Below are positions 18,528 to 29,269 of a stretch of DNA of 48,212 nucleotides, in pieces. The stretch is from Campylobacter aviculae. Lineage in GTDB: Bacteria; Campylobacterota; Campylobacteria; Campylobacterales; Campylobacteraceae. Made by a program: the position numbers and the translations under genes. Within the stretch, counting starts at the first letter, position 1, and each line of letters starts with the position of its first letter. The notes beneath the pieces were generated by a model. It saw only the letters and a program-made list of their open reading frames with translations. It had not been told where the DNA came from and did no database searches. The stretch spans positions 1 through 48,212 of the forward strand of contig NZ_NXMA01000013.1 of the NCBI RefSeq assembly GCF_005406215.1, given 5' to 3'.

Positions 18528-19715
18528 TTATTTTGAAGATTGATATTTAATATTTGATATAAATTTAATCATACTCATTACCAAAATCGCTTCAAATAAA
18601 GCTGTTAAAATAAGTGCTGAATAAATTTCTTGCTCAAGCACTTTTCCAGAATATCCAAGAGTAGCTGTTGCAATAAGCAATGTTAAAGGCATAGAATGGC
18701 TTAATCCAAATAAAATCATACTTTTAAAACCAATTTTTCTTATGAAAATGCTAGCACACAAAATTCTCAATCCTACCATAACTAGCATCAACAAAATAGC
18801 ATTTAAAACAACCTTATACTCTAAAATCATTTTTAAATCGAAAGTCGAACCTATATAAATAAAAAAAATAGGAATCAAAAAACCATGACCAAACGTTGCA
18901 ATTTTATGCTCTAAATCCTTTTTATGGCCGAAAAAAGTTGCTATAAAAGATCCGGCTATAAAAGAACCCAAAACAATTTCAAGTTTAGTAATAATCATAG
19001 CTACGATAATCAGAATAAAAATTGCCATACAAAATCTAATATCTTTTTCATTTTTGTCTTCCCAAGGCATAAGTATAATCTTAAGTTGTGGATACCACCA
19101 AAAAAGAACTCCTAAAAATTTAAATGCAAGCAAACAAAGTCCTAAAAAGATACTAAGATACAATATGCTTTGCATTACATCAATTATACTTGTATCTTCT
19201 TGTAAAAATGCTCCAGCTATAGTCAAAAGAACTATAGAAATTACCTCAGCTAAAGTTGCAACCACCATAGCTATATTTAACCAATAACACTCTTTTCCAA
19301 AATCCTTATAAAGTAAAGACAAAAGCCCTACGCTCATAACTGGTATAATCAACACAAACACTAAAGAAAGCTTAAAAATCCACACGATAAACAAAGATAA
19401 TAAATAAAGCAAAACGATATATAAAAAACTTTTTTTAACAATCTCTTTTTCTAAACTAAAAAAGGTCCTTAAATTAATTTCCATACCAGCAATAAACATC
19501 AGATAATAAAAGCCGACATTAGCTAAAAGTGAAAAATTTTCACTCTTTCCAATAAATCCAAAATAAGCTACAATAGATCCTAAAATAATTTCCGTTGCTG
19601 AAATAGGTAAGCGTAAAACCTTAGCAATATATGGAGAAAAAAGCAAACAAAGCGCTATAATAATAAGAATTTTTAGATCGATTAAACTTTGAGTATCAAT
19701 GACATTCTGATGCAA
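18528..19715 (-). CDS. cation:proton antiporter, KefB/CPA2 type
   Basis: 395 residues with about 11-12 membrane helices. Features match CPA2 antiporters: LPISATEIILGSIVAYFG near the start, and FIAGSFIATFFGHKKDLEHK and GHGFLIPIFFIYIGSTFD later. No C-terminal RCK/TrkA-N domain is present, so nucleotide-gated K+ control as in KefB is unlikely. Ion specificity (Na+ or K+) cannot be read. The apparent start is TTG at 19715, inside the last 20 bases of bioB, so translation is probably coupled. Corresponds to Cj1684c by order. Confidence 0.85.
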   Translation of the reverse strand: MHQNVIDTQSLIDLKILIIIALCLLFSPYIAKVLRLPISATEIILGSIVAYFGFIGKSENFSLLANVGFYYLMFIAGMEINLRTFFSLEKEIVKKSFLYIVLLYLLSLFIVWIFKLSLVFVLIIPVMSVGLLSLLYKDFGKECYWLNIAMVVATLAEVISIVLLTIAGAFLQEDTSIIDVMQSILYLSIFLGLCLLAFKFLGVLFWWYPQLKIILMPWEDKNEKDIRFCMAIFILIIVAMIITKLEIVLGSFIAGSFIATFFGHKKDLEHKIATFGHGFLIPIFFIYIGSTFDLKMILEYKVVLNAILLMLVMVGLRILCASIFIRKIGFKSMILFGLSHSMPLTLLIATATLGYSGKVLEQEIYSALILTALFEAILVMSMIKFISNIKYQSSK

Positions 19716-20532
19716 ATGTAAATCCCATTTTCTTTAGCTCGATTATATCACGACTTGGCTCTTCTCCTTTTGTTGTAAGATAATCTCCTATAACAATAGC
19801 ACCTGCTCCTGCTTTAAAAATTTCATATTGTCTTTCACCTAAAACAACCTCTCTTCCACCTGCAACCATAATTACAGTCTGTGGCAAAGCTTCTTTGGTA
19901 TCGCTGATGATTTTTAAAGCTTCATCGGCATTTAATTTAAGAACTTTTAAATTTAGATTATCATTAGCAATAAAAAAATTGATCGGACTTGAAAAAGGTT
20001 GCAATTCTTGCAAAGATTTTCTTAAACTTATCCTATCTTCAAAACTTTCACCCATACCATAAATTCCACCACAACAAAGCATAAGTCCTGCTTCTTTAGC
20101 ATTAAGATTGGTTTGAAAACGACTTTCCCAAGTATGTGTAGTGCAAATTTGAGGAAAAAATTCCTTAGAAGTTTCAAGATTATGGTTATAAGAAAAAATC
20201 CCTGCTTTTTTTAATTCTTTAAGTTGTTCCACACTAGCCATGCCATTACAAGCTATAAGGAGCAAATCAGGAACTTCTTTTTTAACCGCCATTGCAGCTT
20301 CACAAACATATTCTAATTTTTCATCATCAAGTCCAAGTCCTGCGGTTACTAGACAAAACCCCAAAGCCTCATTTTTCTTAGCAATTTTTGCCTCTAAAAC
20401 AATTTGAGGAATTTCTTTACGTCTATATTTTTGAATATCTGTTTTTACATAAGCACTTTGAGTGCAATATTTGCAATCTTCTGAGCAATTTCCGCTTGCT
20501 ATATTAGAAATAGCACAAAGCATGATTTGCAT
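19696..20532 (-). CDS. bioB: biotin synthase
   Basis: 278 residues. Radical-SAM enzyme inserting sulfur into dethiobiotin. The [4Fe-4S] triad is CSEDCKYC (C16, C20, C23). Residues of the [2Fe-2S] site appear as GLMLCCGGIYGMGE and later AGGREV. The start is read at the second of two adjacent ATGs because AGGAGAG abuts the first. It is shorter at the N-terminus than E. coli BioB, as usual in campylobacters. Confidence 0.95.
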   Translation of the reverse strand: MQIMLCAISNIASGNCSEDCKYCTQSAYVKTDIQKYRRKEIPQIVLEAKIAKKNEALGFCLVTAGLGLDDEKLEYVCEAAMAVKKEVPDLLLIACNGMASVEQLKELKKAGIFSYNHNLETSKEFFPQICTTHTWESRFQTNLNAKEAGLMLCCGGIYGMGESFEDRISLRKSLQELQPFSSPINFFIANDNLNLKVLKLNADEALKIISDTKEALPQTVIMVAGGREVVLGERQYEIFKAGAGAIVIGDYLTTKGEEPSRDIIELKKMGFTFASECH

Positions 20533-20595
20533 CATCTCTCCTATTTAACAATTAAAACTCGCATTCTAGCAAAAAAAGACTTAAATAAATTTCTT

Positions 20596-22695
20596 TTATT
20601 CTTTTATCTCCTTTTTAACCTTGCATTTAAGACATTCTAAAAAAGTGCCTTTTTTTAGTTCCTTAATAACCAAATTTTCGCCACATTCTTCACATTTTTC
20701 ATCGCTTGGCTTATATTTAGAAATAAAATTACATTTTGGATAAGCACTACAACCATAAAATTTTCCACGTTTAGAAAAACGCTCTACAATTTCACCTTTT
20801 TGACAACTAGGACAAATTATGCCTATACTATTGGTTTTTTTTGTGGTTGTGTTTTCTTCATTTGTTTTATTTTCATTTTTTAAATTTCTAGAATATTTGC
20901 ATTTTGGAAAATTTAAACAAGCCACAAATTCACCAAAACGTCCCTTTCTTATTGCAAGTTCTCCTCCACAATCAGGACAAGTCTCGCCTAACTTTATCAC
21001 CGTTTTTTGACTTGCAATCTTTGTTTTTCCCTCTTCAATTTTTCTCATAAAAGGATAATAAAATTCTTTCAAGATATTTTGCCAATCCGCTTTATCTTCA
21101 GCAATATCATCTAAAGTATTTTCAAGATTTGAAGTAAATTTGCTATCTACGATATCACTAAAATTCTTTTCAAGCACTTCAGTTACATTAAAGGCAATAT
21201 CGCTAGGAATGAGTTGCTTTTTATCAATTCTAACATAATCACGGCTTGTAAGTATGGAAATAGTCGGAGCATAGGTTGATGGACGTCCTATACCTAAGCT
21301 TTCTAATTTTTTCACAAGCCCTGCTTCAGAATATCTTGAAGGGGGTTCAGTAAAATGCGAATTCATTTCTAATTTTTGAATTTTTAAGTTCTCACCTATT
21401 TTAAGATTAGGCAAAATTTTATCCTTATCCATATCTCCATAAACTTTATAATATCCGTCAAAAAGAATTTTTCTACCACTTATTTTAAATAAAGCTCTAT
21501 CATTTTTTACAAAAACATTTTGCGTTTGAGAAATAGCGGGATTCATCTGACAAGCTAAAAAACGATTATAAATGAGTGTATAAAGTCTTAATTCATCTTT
21601 ATCTAAAAATTTAGCCGCAATTTGTGGCGTAAATTCCAAATTTGTAGGACGGATAGCTTCGTGTGCTTCTTGTGCACCCTTAGCCTTTGTTACATAAACA
21701 TTAGCTTTGCTAGGCAAATAATCTTTTCCAAAATCTTTTTGGATTAATTTTCTTACCTTATCAACCGCCTCTTTAGCTAAATTCAAACTATCAGTTCTCA
21801 TATAAGTGATCACACCCATCATGCCTTGATGAGTATTAACCCCTTCATAAAGTTTTTGAGCTAACATCATAGTTTTTTTAGGATTAAACCCTAAACGATT
21901 GCTTGCACTTTGCTGTAAAGTTGAAGTCATGAAAGGAGGTGGTGGAGCGATTTTTCTTTCCTTGCTTTCTATATTTTCTATCACATAACCGCCATTTTTA
22001 CAAGCCTCAAGAATCAATTTTGCACGATCTTTATTTGTAATGGTAAGTTTTTCAATTTTTGCCTTATCAAATTCAACCAACTCAGCATCCAAATTTAGAT
22101 CAAAAATCATATCAATGCTAAAATACTCCAAAGGCACAAAGGCACGAATTTCTTTTTCTCTATCAACTATGATTTTCAAAGCAGCACTCTGAACACGACC
22201 AGCACTCAAACCTCTTTGAATTTTTTGTCCCAATAAGGGACTTAGTTTATAACCTACTATGCGATCCAATAAACGCCTAGTTTGTTGAGCATTGACTGAA
22301 TGCATGTTGAGTTTTCTTGGATTTTTTAAAGCATCTTCAATCGCACTTTTAGTGATCTCATGAAATACAATGCGAGGTAAAATATTTTCATCCTTACCTA
22401 TAGCTTTGGCAATATGATACGCTATAGCTTCACCTTCCCTATCCTCATCCGTTGCAAGATAAACTTGTGAAGCATTTTTTGCTTTTTCTTTAAGCTCTTT
22501 AACCAAACTGCTATGATCGCTTGTTATTCTGTATTCTGGTATAAATTCATCATTTTCTATTTTTATACCAAAGCTTGTTTTAGGTAGATCTCTTATGTGC
22601 CCTTTAGAAGCTATCACTTCATAATTTTTTCCTAAAAAATTTCCTATGGTTTTGGCTTTAGCAGGAGATTCTACTATAATTAAATTCTTCTTCAT
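20596..22695 (-). CDS. topA: DNA topoisomerase I
   Basis: 699 residues. Type IA enzyme relaxing negative supercoils. The N-terminal Toprim domain has IVESPAKAKTI and the acidic DEDREGEAIAYHIA, and the active-site tyrosine is in GVITYMRTDS (near residue 300). Three C-terminal four-Cys zinc ribbons follow: CPDCGGEL...CLNFPKC, CPSCQKG...CSAYPKC and CEECGEN...CLKC. GAGGTAAC precedes the ATG. Confidence 0.97.
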   Translation of the reverse strand: MKKNLIIVESPAKAKTIGNFLGKNYEVIASKGHIRDLPKTSFGIKIENDEFIPEYRITSDHSSLVKELKEKAKNASQVYLATDEDREGEAIAYHIAKAIGKDENILPRIVFHEITKSAIEDALKNPRKLNMHSVNAQQTRRLLDRIVGYKLSPLLGQKIQRGLSAGRVQSAALKIIVDREKEIRAFVPLEYFSIDMIFDLNLDAELVEFDKAKIEKLTITNKDRAKLILEACKNGGYVIENIESKERKIAPPPPFMTSTLQQSASNRLGFNPKKTMMLAQKLYEGVNTHQGMMGVITYMRTDSLNLAKEAVDKVRKLIQKDFGKDYLPSKANVYVTKAKGAQEAHEAIRPTNLEFTPQIAAKFLDKDELRLYTLIYNRFLACQMNPAISQTQNVFVKNDRALFKISGRKILFDGYYKVYGDMDKDKILPNLKIGENLKIQKLEMNSHFTEPPSRYSEAGLVKKLESLGIGRPSTYAPTISILTSRDYVRIDKKQLIPSDIAFNVTEVLEKNFSDIVDSKFTSNLENTLDDIAEDKADWQNILKEFYYPFMRKIEEGKTKIASQKTVIKLGETCPDCGGELAIRKGRFGEFVACLNFPKCKYSRNLKNENKTNEENTTTKKTNSIGIICPSCQKGEIVERFSKRGKFYGCSAYPKCNFISKYKPSDEKCEECGENLVIKELKKGTFLECLKCKVKKEIKE

Positions 22696-22834
22696 GAGTT
22701 GTTACCTCAAATTTCTAGATAATAAAATATTATGCTTATAATAAATAAAAAAATGAATTTAGCTAAAAAACTTTAAATTTTACTTATAATAAAAAATAAA
22801 TACAATATTTTAAAGTTTAAACAAAATTTTGGAG

Positions 22835-22840
22835 TATAAT
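22835..22840 (+). promoter_or_regulatory. -10 box of the MFS transporter gene
   Basis: GGAGTATAATAAAC holds a perfect TATAAT 19 bases before the ATG at 22860, so the leader would be only about a dozen bases and include AAGGC. No clear -35 is present. Confidence 0.5.
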
Positions 22841-22859
22841 AAACAAAAAAGGCTTAAAA

Positions 22860-24131
22860 ATGCGAAAAAAAACTTACCAGTTTCATCCTAATGACACAAA
22901 ATTGGATAAAAAAATAGTTGAAATTACTGAAAAATCAGCTTTCAAAATAGCCGTATTTTCCATGGCAGCAATGACTATGCTAGGTAGCGTAGTTATTGCT
23001 TCTGCTCTACCTGCTATCAATAAACATTTTGAGAATATTTTGATACAATCTGGCGCTACAAACTCAACAAGTTTTACTTTAGCTCATCTTGATATCTTGG
23101 TTAGATTGGTTTTGACTATGCCTGCAATTTTTGTCGTTATTTTATCGCCTTTTGCAGGAATTTTAATGGATAAATTTGGTAAATTAAAATTTGTTTTTCC
23201 TGCAATGGTAATATGGACTATAGCTGGGGTGAGTGGGTTCTTTTTAAACGATATTTATGCTATTTTATTTTCAAGAGCTATTTTTGGAATGGCTACAGCT
23301 TTTATTATGACTGGGGCTTCAGCCTTGCTTGGAGATTACTATAGTCATGGAGGCTTTAATCGTCGCGAAAATGCCTTAAGCCTACAAGGCTTTTTTTGTG
23401 CCGTTGGTGGAGCAGTTTTTATTTCTATTGCAGGTTTTGTTTCTAGTTATTCTTGGAGATATCCTTTCTTAGTTTATAGCCTTGGCATACTAATCACTTT
23501 TATAGCTATATTTTATCTTTTTGAACCGCGTAAATTTAAATTTTACAATCACACCAAAGTTGAAGCTAAAACAAACTATTGGCAATTTACTCCTATTTAT
23601 TTTATAGGTTTTTTCATTATGGTGGTATATTATATTTCTCCAACACAACTTCCTTATTACATCGAAGAACATTTAGGCCTAGATCCTAAATATATTGGAA
23701 TTTCTATGTCTGTTTCCGCACTTTGTTATGGATTTTTCTCGCTTAGCTATAAATACATTATGCGTTTTTTGAGTATTAAGAAAATCTATATTTTAACTTT
23801 ATTTATAGTAGGATGTTCTTTTTTATTATTGTTTTTAGTTCATAACTTTGTAGCCGTCTTAATCGCCTTAGCATTACTAGGAACAGGTGGAGGCATAATG
23901 CTTGTAAATAATTCAGCTTATCTTTTTTCGATTTGCCCAGAAGAAGCGCGTGCTAGAGCCTATGGAATACTTGCGAGTTGTATTTTTTTGGGACAATTTT
24001 TAAGCCCTATTATCTCCCAACCTATAGTAAGAAAACTTGGGCTTATAGATGCTTTTTTAATATGGGCTATTGTGATTTTTATCGTTTGTATAATATTTGT
24101 ATTTTTAAAACAAAAAAATAGGATAAACTAA
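22860..24131 (+). CDS. major facilitator superfamily transporter
   Basis: 423 residues, about 12 helices after a 28-residue cytoplasmic N-terminus. Motif A appears after helix 2 as GILMDKFGKLKF. SRAIFGMATAFIMTGASALLGDYY in helices 4-5 and GTGGGIMLVNNSAYLF later fit the drug:H+ antiporter-1-like group. The substrate is unknown. Matches Cj1687 by order between topA and secY. It ends at a shared bidirectional terminator. Confidence 0.85.
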   Translation: MRKKTYQFHPNDTKLDKKIVEITEKSAFKIAVFSMAAMTMLGSVVIASALPAINKHFENILIQSGATNSTSFTLAHLDILVRLVLTMPAIFVVILSPFAGILMDKFGKLKFVFPAMVIWTIAGVSGFFLNDIYAILFSRAIFGMATAFIMTGASALLGDYYSHGGFNRRENALSLQGFFCAVGGAVFISIAGFVSSYSWRYPFLVYSLGILITFIAIFYLFEPRKFKFYNHTKVEAKTNYWQFTPIYFIGFFIMVVYYISPTQLPYYIEEHLGLDPKYIGISMSVSALCYGFFSLSYKYIMRFLSIKKIYILTLFIVGCSFLLLFLVHNFVAVLIALALLGTGGGIMLVNNSAYLFSICPEEARARAYGILASCIFLGQFLSPIISQPIVRKLGLIDAFLIWAIVIFIVCIIFVFLKQKNRIN

Positions 24132-24163
24132 AACCAATCCTTGATAATTTTTTGGATTGGTTT
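24131..24163. terminator. bidirectional rho-independent terminator
   Basis: AAACCAATCC (24131-24140) pairs perfectly with GGATTGGTTT (24154-24163), leaving a 13-base AT-rich loop. T-rich DNA follows on the plus strand and A-rich DNA flanks it on the other side. It serves the MFS gene and the convergent secY end of the ribosomal operon. Confidence 0.8.
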
Positions 24164-24171
24164 TTCTACTT

Positions 24172-25437
24172 TTACAAACCTACTGCACTTAAGGTTTGAT
24201 ATTTACTCATATAAATTTGGGCTTCAATTTTTCTCATCGTATCTAAAGCAACTTGAACAACAATTAAAACAGAGGTACCTCCAAAATGAAAAGGTACTCC
24301 CATAAATTTTACCAAAACCCAAGGTAAAGTTGCTATAAGTCCTAAATATATAGAGCCCGATAAGGTTAAACGAGAGGCAACTTCATTTAAATAGTTTGAA
24401 GTTCCTTCTCCTGGACGAATCCCTGGAATAAAACCACCCTGCTTTTTAAGATTATCTGCAATATCTTTCGCATTAAAAGCTATAGAAGCATAAAAATAAG
24501 CAAAGAAAATCACAAAAATGAAAGTTAAAGCATGAAATAAATAACCATTAGGATTTAAAAAATCATTAATAGCCTGCAAATAAGAATTTGTACTGGTTTG
24601 TAAAATTGTAGTTGGAAACATTAAAATCGCACTAGCAAAGATCGGAGGGATCACTCCACTAAGGTTAATTTTAATCGGAATATAATTCATAATACGCTTA
24701 TTTTGATTTTGCATAACCACTTTGCGAGAATAAGAAATAGGAATTCTACGCTCCCCAAGTTCTACATAAATAATAGCACCTATTGTGATTAAAATTAATA
24801 TAAAAATAGCAAAAGCGGTTAAAAAATTCATTTCGCCAGAATTGATTTGTCCCACAGTTCCCGAAATTGCCCTTGGAATACCTGAAACAATTCCTGCAAA
24901 AATGATCAAAGAAATCCCATTTCCAATACCTCTTTGTGTAATTTGCTCACCAAGCCACATTAAAAGCATAGTTCCCGCAAGCATTGAAATAGCACAAAGA
25001 GCGATAAACATATTTAAATCTTCTATCATAATTGCACTTGATCCGCCACCACCGTGTAAGCTTTGTAAACCTATGGCTACACCTATACTCTGTACTAAAG
25101 TAATCACTATAGTCGCGTAACGAATAATCTGCATATACTTTTGCATACTATCACGTTCTTTTTTCATTTTACCGATATTTGGAAAGGTTGCAGCAAGAAG
25201 CTCCATTATAATAGAAGCTGTGATATAAGGCATGATTCCCAAGGAAATGATAGAGAAACGCTCTGCTGCTCCTCCACTAAAAACATTAAACAAACCTAAA
25301 GCATTATTTTGGTTATGATTAAAAAATTCTGCAATCACATCAGCATTGACGCCAGGAACTGGAACGTAAGCCAGAACCCTATAAGCAAATAAAAAAGCTA
25401 AGGTGATTAAAATCTTGTTCGTCAATGCTCTATTCAT
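24172..25437 (-). CDS. secY: preprotein translocase subunit SecY
   Basis: 421 residues with ten membrane helices. Central channel of the Sec translocon. RVLAYVPVPGVNAD, GNGISLIIFAGIVSGIP and KKQGGFIPGIRPGEGTS are typical SecY segments. Last gene of the spc part of the ribosomal cluster. No adk, map or infA follows, unlike in E. coli-type clusters. Its ATG touches the rplO stop. Confidence 0.98.
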   Translation of the reverse strand: MNRALTNKILITLAFLFAYRVLAYVPVPGVNADVIAEFFNHNQNNALGLFNVFSGGAAERFSIISLGIMPYITASIIMELLAATFPNIGKMKKERDSMQKYMQIIRYATIVITLVQSIGVAIGLQSLHGGGGSSAIMIEDLNMFIALCAISMLAGTMLLMWLGEQITQRGIGNGISLIIFAGIVSGIPRAISGTVGQINSGEMNFLTAFAIFILILITIGAIIYVELGERRIPISYSRKVVMQNQNKRIMNYIPIKINLSGVIPPIFASAILMFPTTILQTSTNSYLQAINDFLNPNGYLFHALTFIFVIFFAYFYASIAFNAKDIADNLKKQGGFIPGIRPGEGTSNYLNEVASRLTLSGSIYLGLIATLPWVLVKFMGVPFHFGGTSVLIVVQVALDTMRKIEAQIYMSKYQTLSAVGL

Positions 25438-25832
25438 TATTTTGTTCCAGTAACGCTGATATTCTCGTCTTTAATTTTTGATGCTAAATCTTTTGCACTA
25501 ACACCAATAAGCTTAATTTTTTTGACTGATTTTGAAATTTTATGAATGCCTTTAATGCTTTCAATTGTGATCTCACCTAGATCTTTTACAGCTGTAATTT
25601 TTTCAACGTTAATCACATAAGGCTTTTCTATCTTAGATGTAAAGCCTACCTTTGGCAATCTTCTTTGAAGCGGTTGCTGACCTCCTTCAAAACCTCTTTT
25701 TTCATTATAGCCTTTTCTAGCTGTTTGACCTTTACCGCCTTTGGTAGCAGTTTTTCCCATACCACTACCTTGACCACGACCTATTCTTTTAGTTTTATGC
25801 GTTGAACCCGCTGCTTTTGTTAAATTCATCAT
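25437..25832 (-). CDS. rplO: 50S ribosomal protein L15
   Basis: 131 residues. The N-terminal [20 protein letters not shown] and [20 protein letters not shown] are diagnostic of L15, a 23S rRNA-binding assembly protein. It starts at one of two adjacent ATGs behind AAGGAT. Confidence 0.97.
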   Translation of the reverse strand: MMNLTKAAGSTHKTKRIGRGQGSGMGKTATKGGKGQTARKGYNEKRGFEGGQQPLQRRLPKVGFTSKIEKPYVINVEKITAVKDLGEITIESIKGIHKISKSVKKIKLIGVSAKDLASKIKDENISVTGTK

Positions 25833-26276
25833 TTATCCTTTTAACATTGTTAAAGCTTTAATTGTAGCACGAACTACGTTAGCAGAATTATTTGAACCTA
25901 AAGATTTGGTCAATATATCTTTAATACCTGCAAGTTCTACAATTGGACGTGTAGAACCACCGGCAATCACTCCAGTACCTTCACTGGCTGGCTTGAGTAA
26001 AATTCTACTTGCATTGTATTTTACTTCTACATCATGAGCAATAGTTGAACCCTTGGTCTTAACTTCAACCATATTCTTAAACGCATCATCTACTGCTTTA
26101 CGAATAGCATCTGGAACTTCTTTAGCTTTTCCATAACCAACACCTACTAAACCTTTACGATTTCCAACAATCACTAAAGCGGTAAATCTAAATCTTCTAC
26201 CACCTTTAACAACTTTTGTAACCCTGCCAATATCGACAATGACTTCTTCAAATTCTTCTCTATTATATTTTTCCAT
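25833..26276 (-). CDS. rpsE: 30S ribosomal protein S5
   Basis: 147 residues. The S5 domain shows [18 protein letters not shown], then [15 protein letters not shown] and [18 protein letters not shown]5 contacts S4 and S8 and affects decoding accuracy. Adjacent to rplO without a gap. Confidence 0.97.
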   Translation of the reverse strand: MEKYNREEFEEVIVDIGRVTKVVKGGRRFRFTALVIVGNRKGLVGVGYGKAKEVPDAIRKAVDDAFKNMVEVKTKGSTIAHDVEVKYNASRILLKPASEGTGVIAGGSTRPIVELAGIKDILTKSLGSNNSANVVRATIKALTMLKG

Positions 26277-26285
26277 TCTTACCCC

Positions 26286-26642
26286 TTATAGCCTAATACC
26301 ATTTTCTCTTAAAGATTCAGCTAAAGCCGCAATAACTCCGTGATATACATAACCATTTCTATCAAATACAGCCTGCTCTATTTTTTTAGCTTTTAATGTT
26401 TTTGCAAATTCAGTAGCGATTTTTTTAGCTCCCTCTTTATTTGCTTTAATACCTAATTTACGTCCATCTGCTGCCGCTAAAGTAATAGACTTAACATCAT
26501 CAATCGCTTGGATATAAAGAGTTCTATTTGATTTAAATACAGAAATCCTTGGAAAATTTTCACAACCAGAAATTTTTGCTCTGATTCTCTTTTTTCTTTT
26601 GATTCTTAAAGTCAATTTTCTTTTTAATATATTTGCTCTCAT
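26286..26642 (-). CDS. rplR: 50S ribosomal protein L18
   Basis: 118 residues. The basic N-terminus ([18 protein letters not shown]) and the end [18 protein letters not shown] fit L18, which binds 5S rRNA with L5 and L25. Confidence 0.97.
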   Translation of the reverse strand: MRANILKRKLTLRIKRKKRIRAKISGCENFPRISVFKSNRTLYIQAIDDVKSITLAAADGRKLGIKANKEGAKKIATEFAKTLKAKKIEQAVFDRNGYVYHGVIAALAESLRENGIRL

Positions 26643-26652
26643 TGCCTAATCC

Positions 26653-27189
26653 TTACTTCTTAGATGTCTTACCGGCTTTGCGGATAATGCGTTCATCTGA
26701 ATATTTAACTCCTTTTCCTTTATAAGGCTCAGGTGGTCTAAATTCACGAATTTGAGCAGCAACTTGTCCTACTACTTGTTTATCACTTCCTTTAACAATC
26801 ACATTGTTTTTATCCACTACAATTTCAATTCCTTCTGGAATATTGTAATTAATAGGATGTGAAAACCCTAAGCTTAATTCTAAAATTTTTCCTTTTAAAG
26901 CAGCTTTATAACCCACTCCATTGATTTCAAGAGTCTTGGAAAAACCTTGAGTCAATCCAGTTACGATATTATGAGCTAAGGCTCTATAAGTTCCCCAATA
27001 AGCTCTACTTTGTCTGTCTTCACCCTTTGGAGAAAAAAGAATATTATTATCTTTAATCTCAACATTAACATGAGCTTTTGTATCAAGCTCTTTTGCCAAA
27101 TTTCCCTTTTTAAATTTAAGCAAATTTCCTTCTAATTTAACCTCTACTCCACTAGGAATAGCTACTGGTTGTTTACCTATACGAGACAT
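26653..27189 (-). CDS. rplF: 50S ribosomal protein L6
   Basis: 178 residues. [17 protein letters not shown] at the start and [19 protein letters not shown] near the end are the L6 signatures. L6 sits near the factor-binding site. Confidence 0.98.
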   Translation of the reverse strand: MSRIGKQPVAIPSGVEVKLEGNLLKFKKGNLAKELDTKAHVNVEIKDNNILFSPKGEDRQSRAYWGTYRALAHNIVTGLTQGFSKTLEINGVGYKAALKGKILELSLGFSHPINYNIPEGIEIVVDKNNVIVKGSDKQVVGQVAAQIREFRPPEPYKGKGVKYSDERIIRKAGKTSKK

Positions 27190-27266
27190 ATTCTTTCCTT
27201 TTTATTTGTCTAGGATATTTCTACTTTTTGTAAAGAATGGATACCCAATGCCATAAAAAGCAGATT

Positions 27267-27662
27267 TTACCAAATGGTACATAAAATTTCGCCACCAACG
27301 CCTGCTTTATAAGCTTCATCGTTAGCCAAAACACCTTTACTTGTACTCACTACAATGGTACCATAACCATTTTTAAAACGTTTAATTTCATCTTTTCCTT
27401 TATAAACACGACGACCTGGTTTTGAAACTCTTTTAAGTTCATTGATAACACTTTTGCCTTTTTCGTCATATTTTAAGATCACATTGATAAATTTCTTTTT
27501 ATCCTCTTCAACAACATTAAAACTTTCAATGTAACCTTTAGCTTGAAAAATTCCAACCAAAGCTTCAACGGCTTTAGAATGTAAAAGTTTGGTTGTTTCA
27601 AGCTTTCTCATTCCCGCATTACGAATTCTTGTTAGCGAATCTGAAATTATATCATTTATCAT
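27267..27662 (-). CDS. rpsH: 30S ribosomal protein S8
   Basis: 131 residues. [15 protein letters not shown] at the start and the C-terminal [19 protein letters not shown] define S8, a primary 16S rRNA binder. In E. coli S8 also represses the spc operon. No leader target was recognised here. Confidence 0.97.
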   Translation of the reverse strand: MINDIISDSLTRIRNAGMRKLETTKLLHSKAVEALVGIFQAKGYIESFNVVEEDKKKFINVILKYDEKGKSVINELKRVSKPGRRVYKGKDEIKRFKNGYGTIVVSTSKGVLANDEAYKAGVGGEILCTIW

Positions 27663-27671
27663 TCTATTTCC

Positions 27672-27857
27672 TTACCAACTTGCTTTTTTAAGACCCGGAA
27701 TCAAGCCTTCGTTACCCATTTTTCTTAAACAAACTCTACAAATTCCAAAATCTCTATAAACTGAATGCGGACGTCCGCAGATTTGACATCTAGTATAGCC
27801 TCTTACTTTAAATTTAGGCTTACGTGCCGCCTTTGCAATCATTGATTTTTTAGCCAT
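27672..27857 (-). CDS. rpsN: 30S ribosomal protein S14, zinc-binding type
   Basis: 61 residues from MAKKSM. CQIC and CRVC form the zinc site that marks the short (type Z) S14. The open frame extends nine codons further upstream, but only inside the end of rplE. The ATG at 27857 gives the family length and follows GGAAGAAAAG. Overlaps rplE by eight bases. Confidence 0.96.
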   Translation of the reverse strand: MAKKSMIAKAARKPKFKVRGYTRCQICGRPHSVYRDFGICRVCLRKMGNEGLIPGLKKASW

Positions 27858-28404
27858 CTTTTCTTCCTTTTGCAAATGGTACACCGATAAGTTCTAATAG
27901 TTTTTGTGCTTCTTTGTCATTTTGTGCTGTTGTAACTATAGAAATATTCATACCATGAGTTCTTAAAATTTTATCATACTCAACCTCTGGAAACATAAGT
28001 TGCTCATCAAGACCAAAATTATAATTTCCACGTCCATCAAAACCATCTCTACTTAAACCTCTAAAATCTTTTACTCTTGGAAGAGCAATAGAAATTAGCT
28101 TATCAAGAAAAGCATACATATTATCTTTTCTTAAAGTAACCATAACCCCAACTGGAAATCCTTCACGAACCTTAAATCCAGCTACAGATTTTTTAGCTTT
28201 AGTAATAACGGCTTTTTGTCCAGCAATCAAAGAAATTGTATCGGCAATATTTTGCAATACTTTTTGATCCTTAGCAAGCTCTCCAGCACCTACACTGATA
28301 ACAACCTTTTCAATTGAGGGAATAAGCATAGGATTTTTAATATCAAATTCTTTAACTAAGGCAGATTTGATGCTTTGATTATATTTTTCTTTTAATCTCA
28401 TCAT
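27850..28404 (-). CDS. rplE: 50S ribosomal protein L5
   Basis: 184 residues. [32 protein letters not shown] and [20 protein letters not shown] identify L5, a 5S rRNA-binding protein of the central protuberance. Two adjacent ATGs follow AGGAG. Confidence 0.98.
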   Translation of the reverse strand: MMRLKEKYNQSIKSALVKEFDIKNPMLIPSIEKVVISVGAGELAKDQKVLQNIADTISLIAGQKAVITKAKKSVAGFKVREGFPVGVMVTLRKDNMYAFLDKLISIALPRVKDFRGLSRDGFDGRGNYNFGLDEQLMFPEVEYDKILRTHGMNISIVTTAQNDKEAQKLLELIGVPFAKGRKDG

Positions 28405-28407
28405 TGC

Positions 28408-28641
28408 TTACTCCTGAATTTTTGCCACATTGGAAATATCCATTGGCATTTCTTTGTTAATAAAACCGCCATTTGGATTTTTATCGCTAGGTTTGATCGC
28501 TTTTTTAGCAATTTTACATCCCTCAACAACTACCTTAAGAGTTTTTGGATAGACCGCTAAAACTTTACCTGTTTTACCCTTATCATCTCCAGCAATCACT
28601 TTAACATTATCGCCTTTTTTTATTTTTAATTTAACCGCCAT
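28408..28641 (-). CDS. rplX: 50S ribosomal protein L24
   Basis: 77 residues. The KOW motif [20 protein letters not shown] is at the N-terminus and [15 protein letters not shown] at the end. Early 50S assembly initiator. Shorter than the roughly 100-residue E. coli form, as usual for epsilonproteobacteria. Confidence 0.97.
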   Translation of the reverse strand: MAVKLKIKKGDNVKVIAGDDKGKTGKVLAVYPKTLKVVVEGCKIAKKAIKPSDKNPNGGFINKEMPMDISNVAKIQE

Positions 28642-29009
28642 TATAACACCTCCGGTGCTAGTGAAACTATTTTCATAAAGCCACCATATCTAACTTCTCT
28701 ACCTACTGGACCAAATATACGCGTTCCTATAGGTTCTCTTTTATTATCAAGAATAACAGCTGCATTTTCATCAAAACGAATTAAAGATCCATTTTCTCTA
28801 TGAATTTCTTTTTTAGTTCTAACAATCACTGCTTTTACTACTTGACCTTTTTTTACCTTGCCATTTGGTAAAGCTTTTTTTACAGATGCAACTATAACAT
28901 CACCTACAGTAGCATATCTTCTCTTGCTACCCCCTAAAACCTTAATACACATAAGTTCTTTTGCACCGCTATTATCAGCTACTGCAAGTCTAGTAAAACT
29001 TTGAATCAT
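28641..29009 (-). CDS. rplN: 50S ribosomal protein L14
   Basis: 122 residues. Starts [19 protein letters not shown] and contains [20 protein letters not shown], both diagnostic. Its ends overlap both neighbours by one base. Confidence 0.98.
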   Translation of the reverse strand: MIQSFTRLAVADNSGAKELMCIKVLGGSKRRYATVGDVIVASVKKALPNGKVKKGQVVKAVIVRTKKEIHRENGSLIRFDENAAVILDNKREPIGTRIFGPVGREVRYGGFMKIVSLAPEVL

Positions 29010-29260
29010 TACTCAACTCCTGTTGCTAATACAGATTTCAAGCGAAATGATTTTCTTTTAGAAAGTGGTCTGCACTCTACTGCAACCACAGTATCACCTA
29101 CTTTAACTTCATTTCTTTCATCGTGAATTAGATATTTTTTAAAGCGTTTAACAATTTTTCTATATCTTGGATGAACCACTTTTCTTTCAACCAAAATACT
29201 CGCTGTCTTCTCACCAGCGATTTTAACAACAACGCCTTGAATTTCTCTTTTAAATGCCAT
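29009..29260 (-). CDS. rpsQ: 30S ribosomal protein S17
   Basis: 83 residues. [20 protein letters not shown], then [20 protein letters not shown], fit S17, an OB-fold 16S rRNA binder. Confidence 0.97.
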   Translation of the reverse strand: MAFKREIQGVVVKIAGEKTASILVERKVVHPRYRKIVKRFKKYLIHDERNEVKVGDTVVAVECRPLSKRKSFRLKSVLATGVE

Positions 29261-29269
29261 TTGTTATCC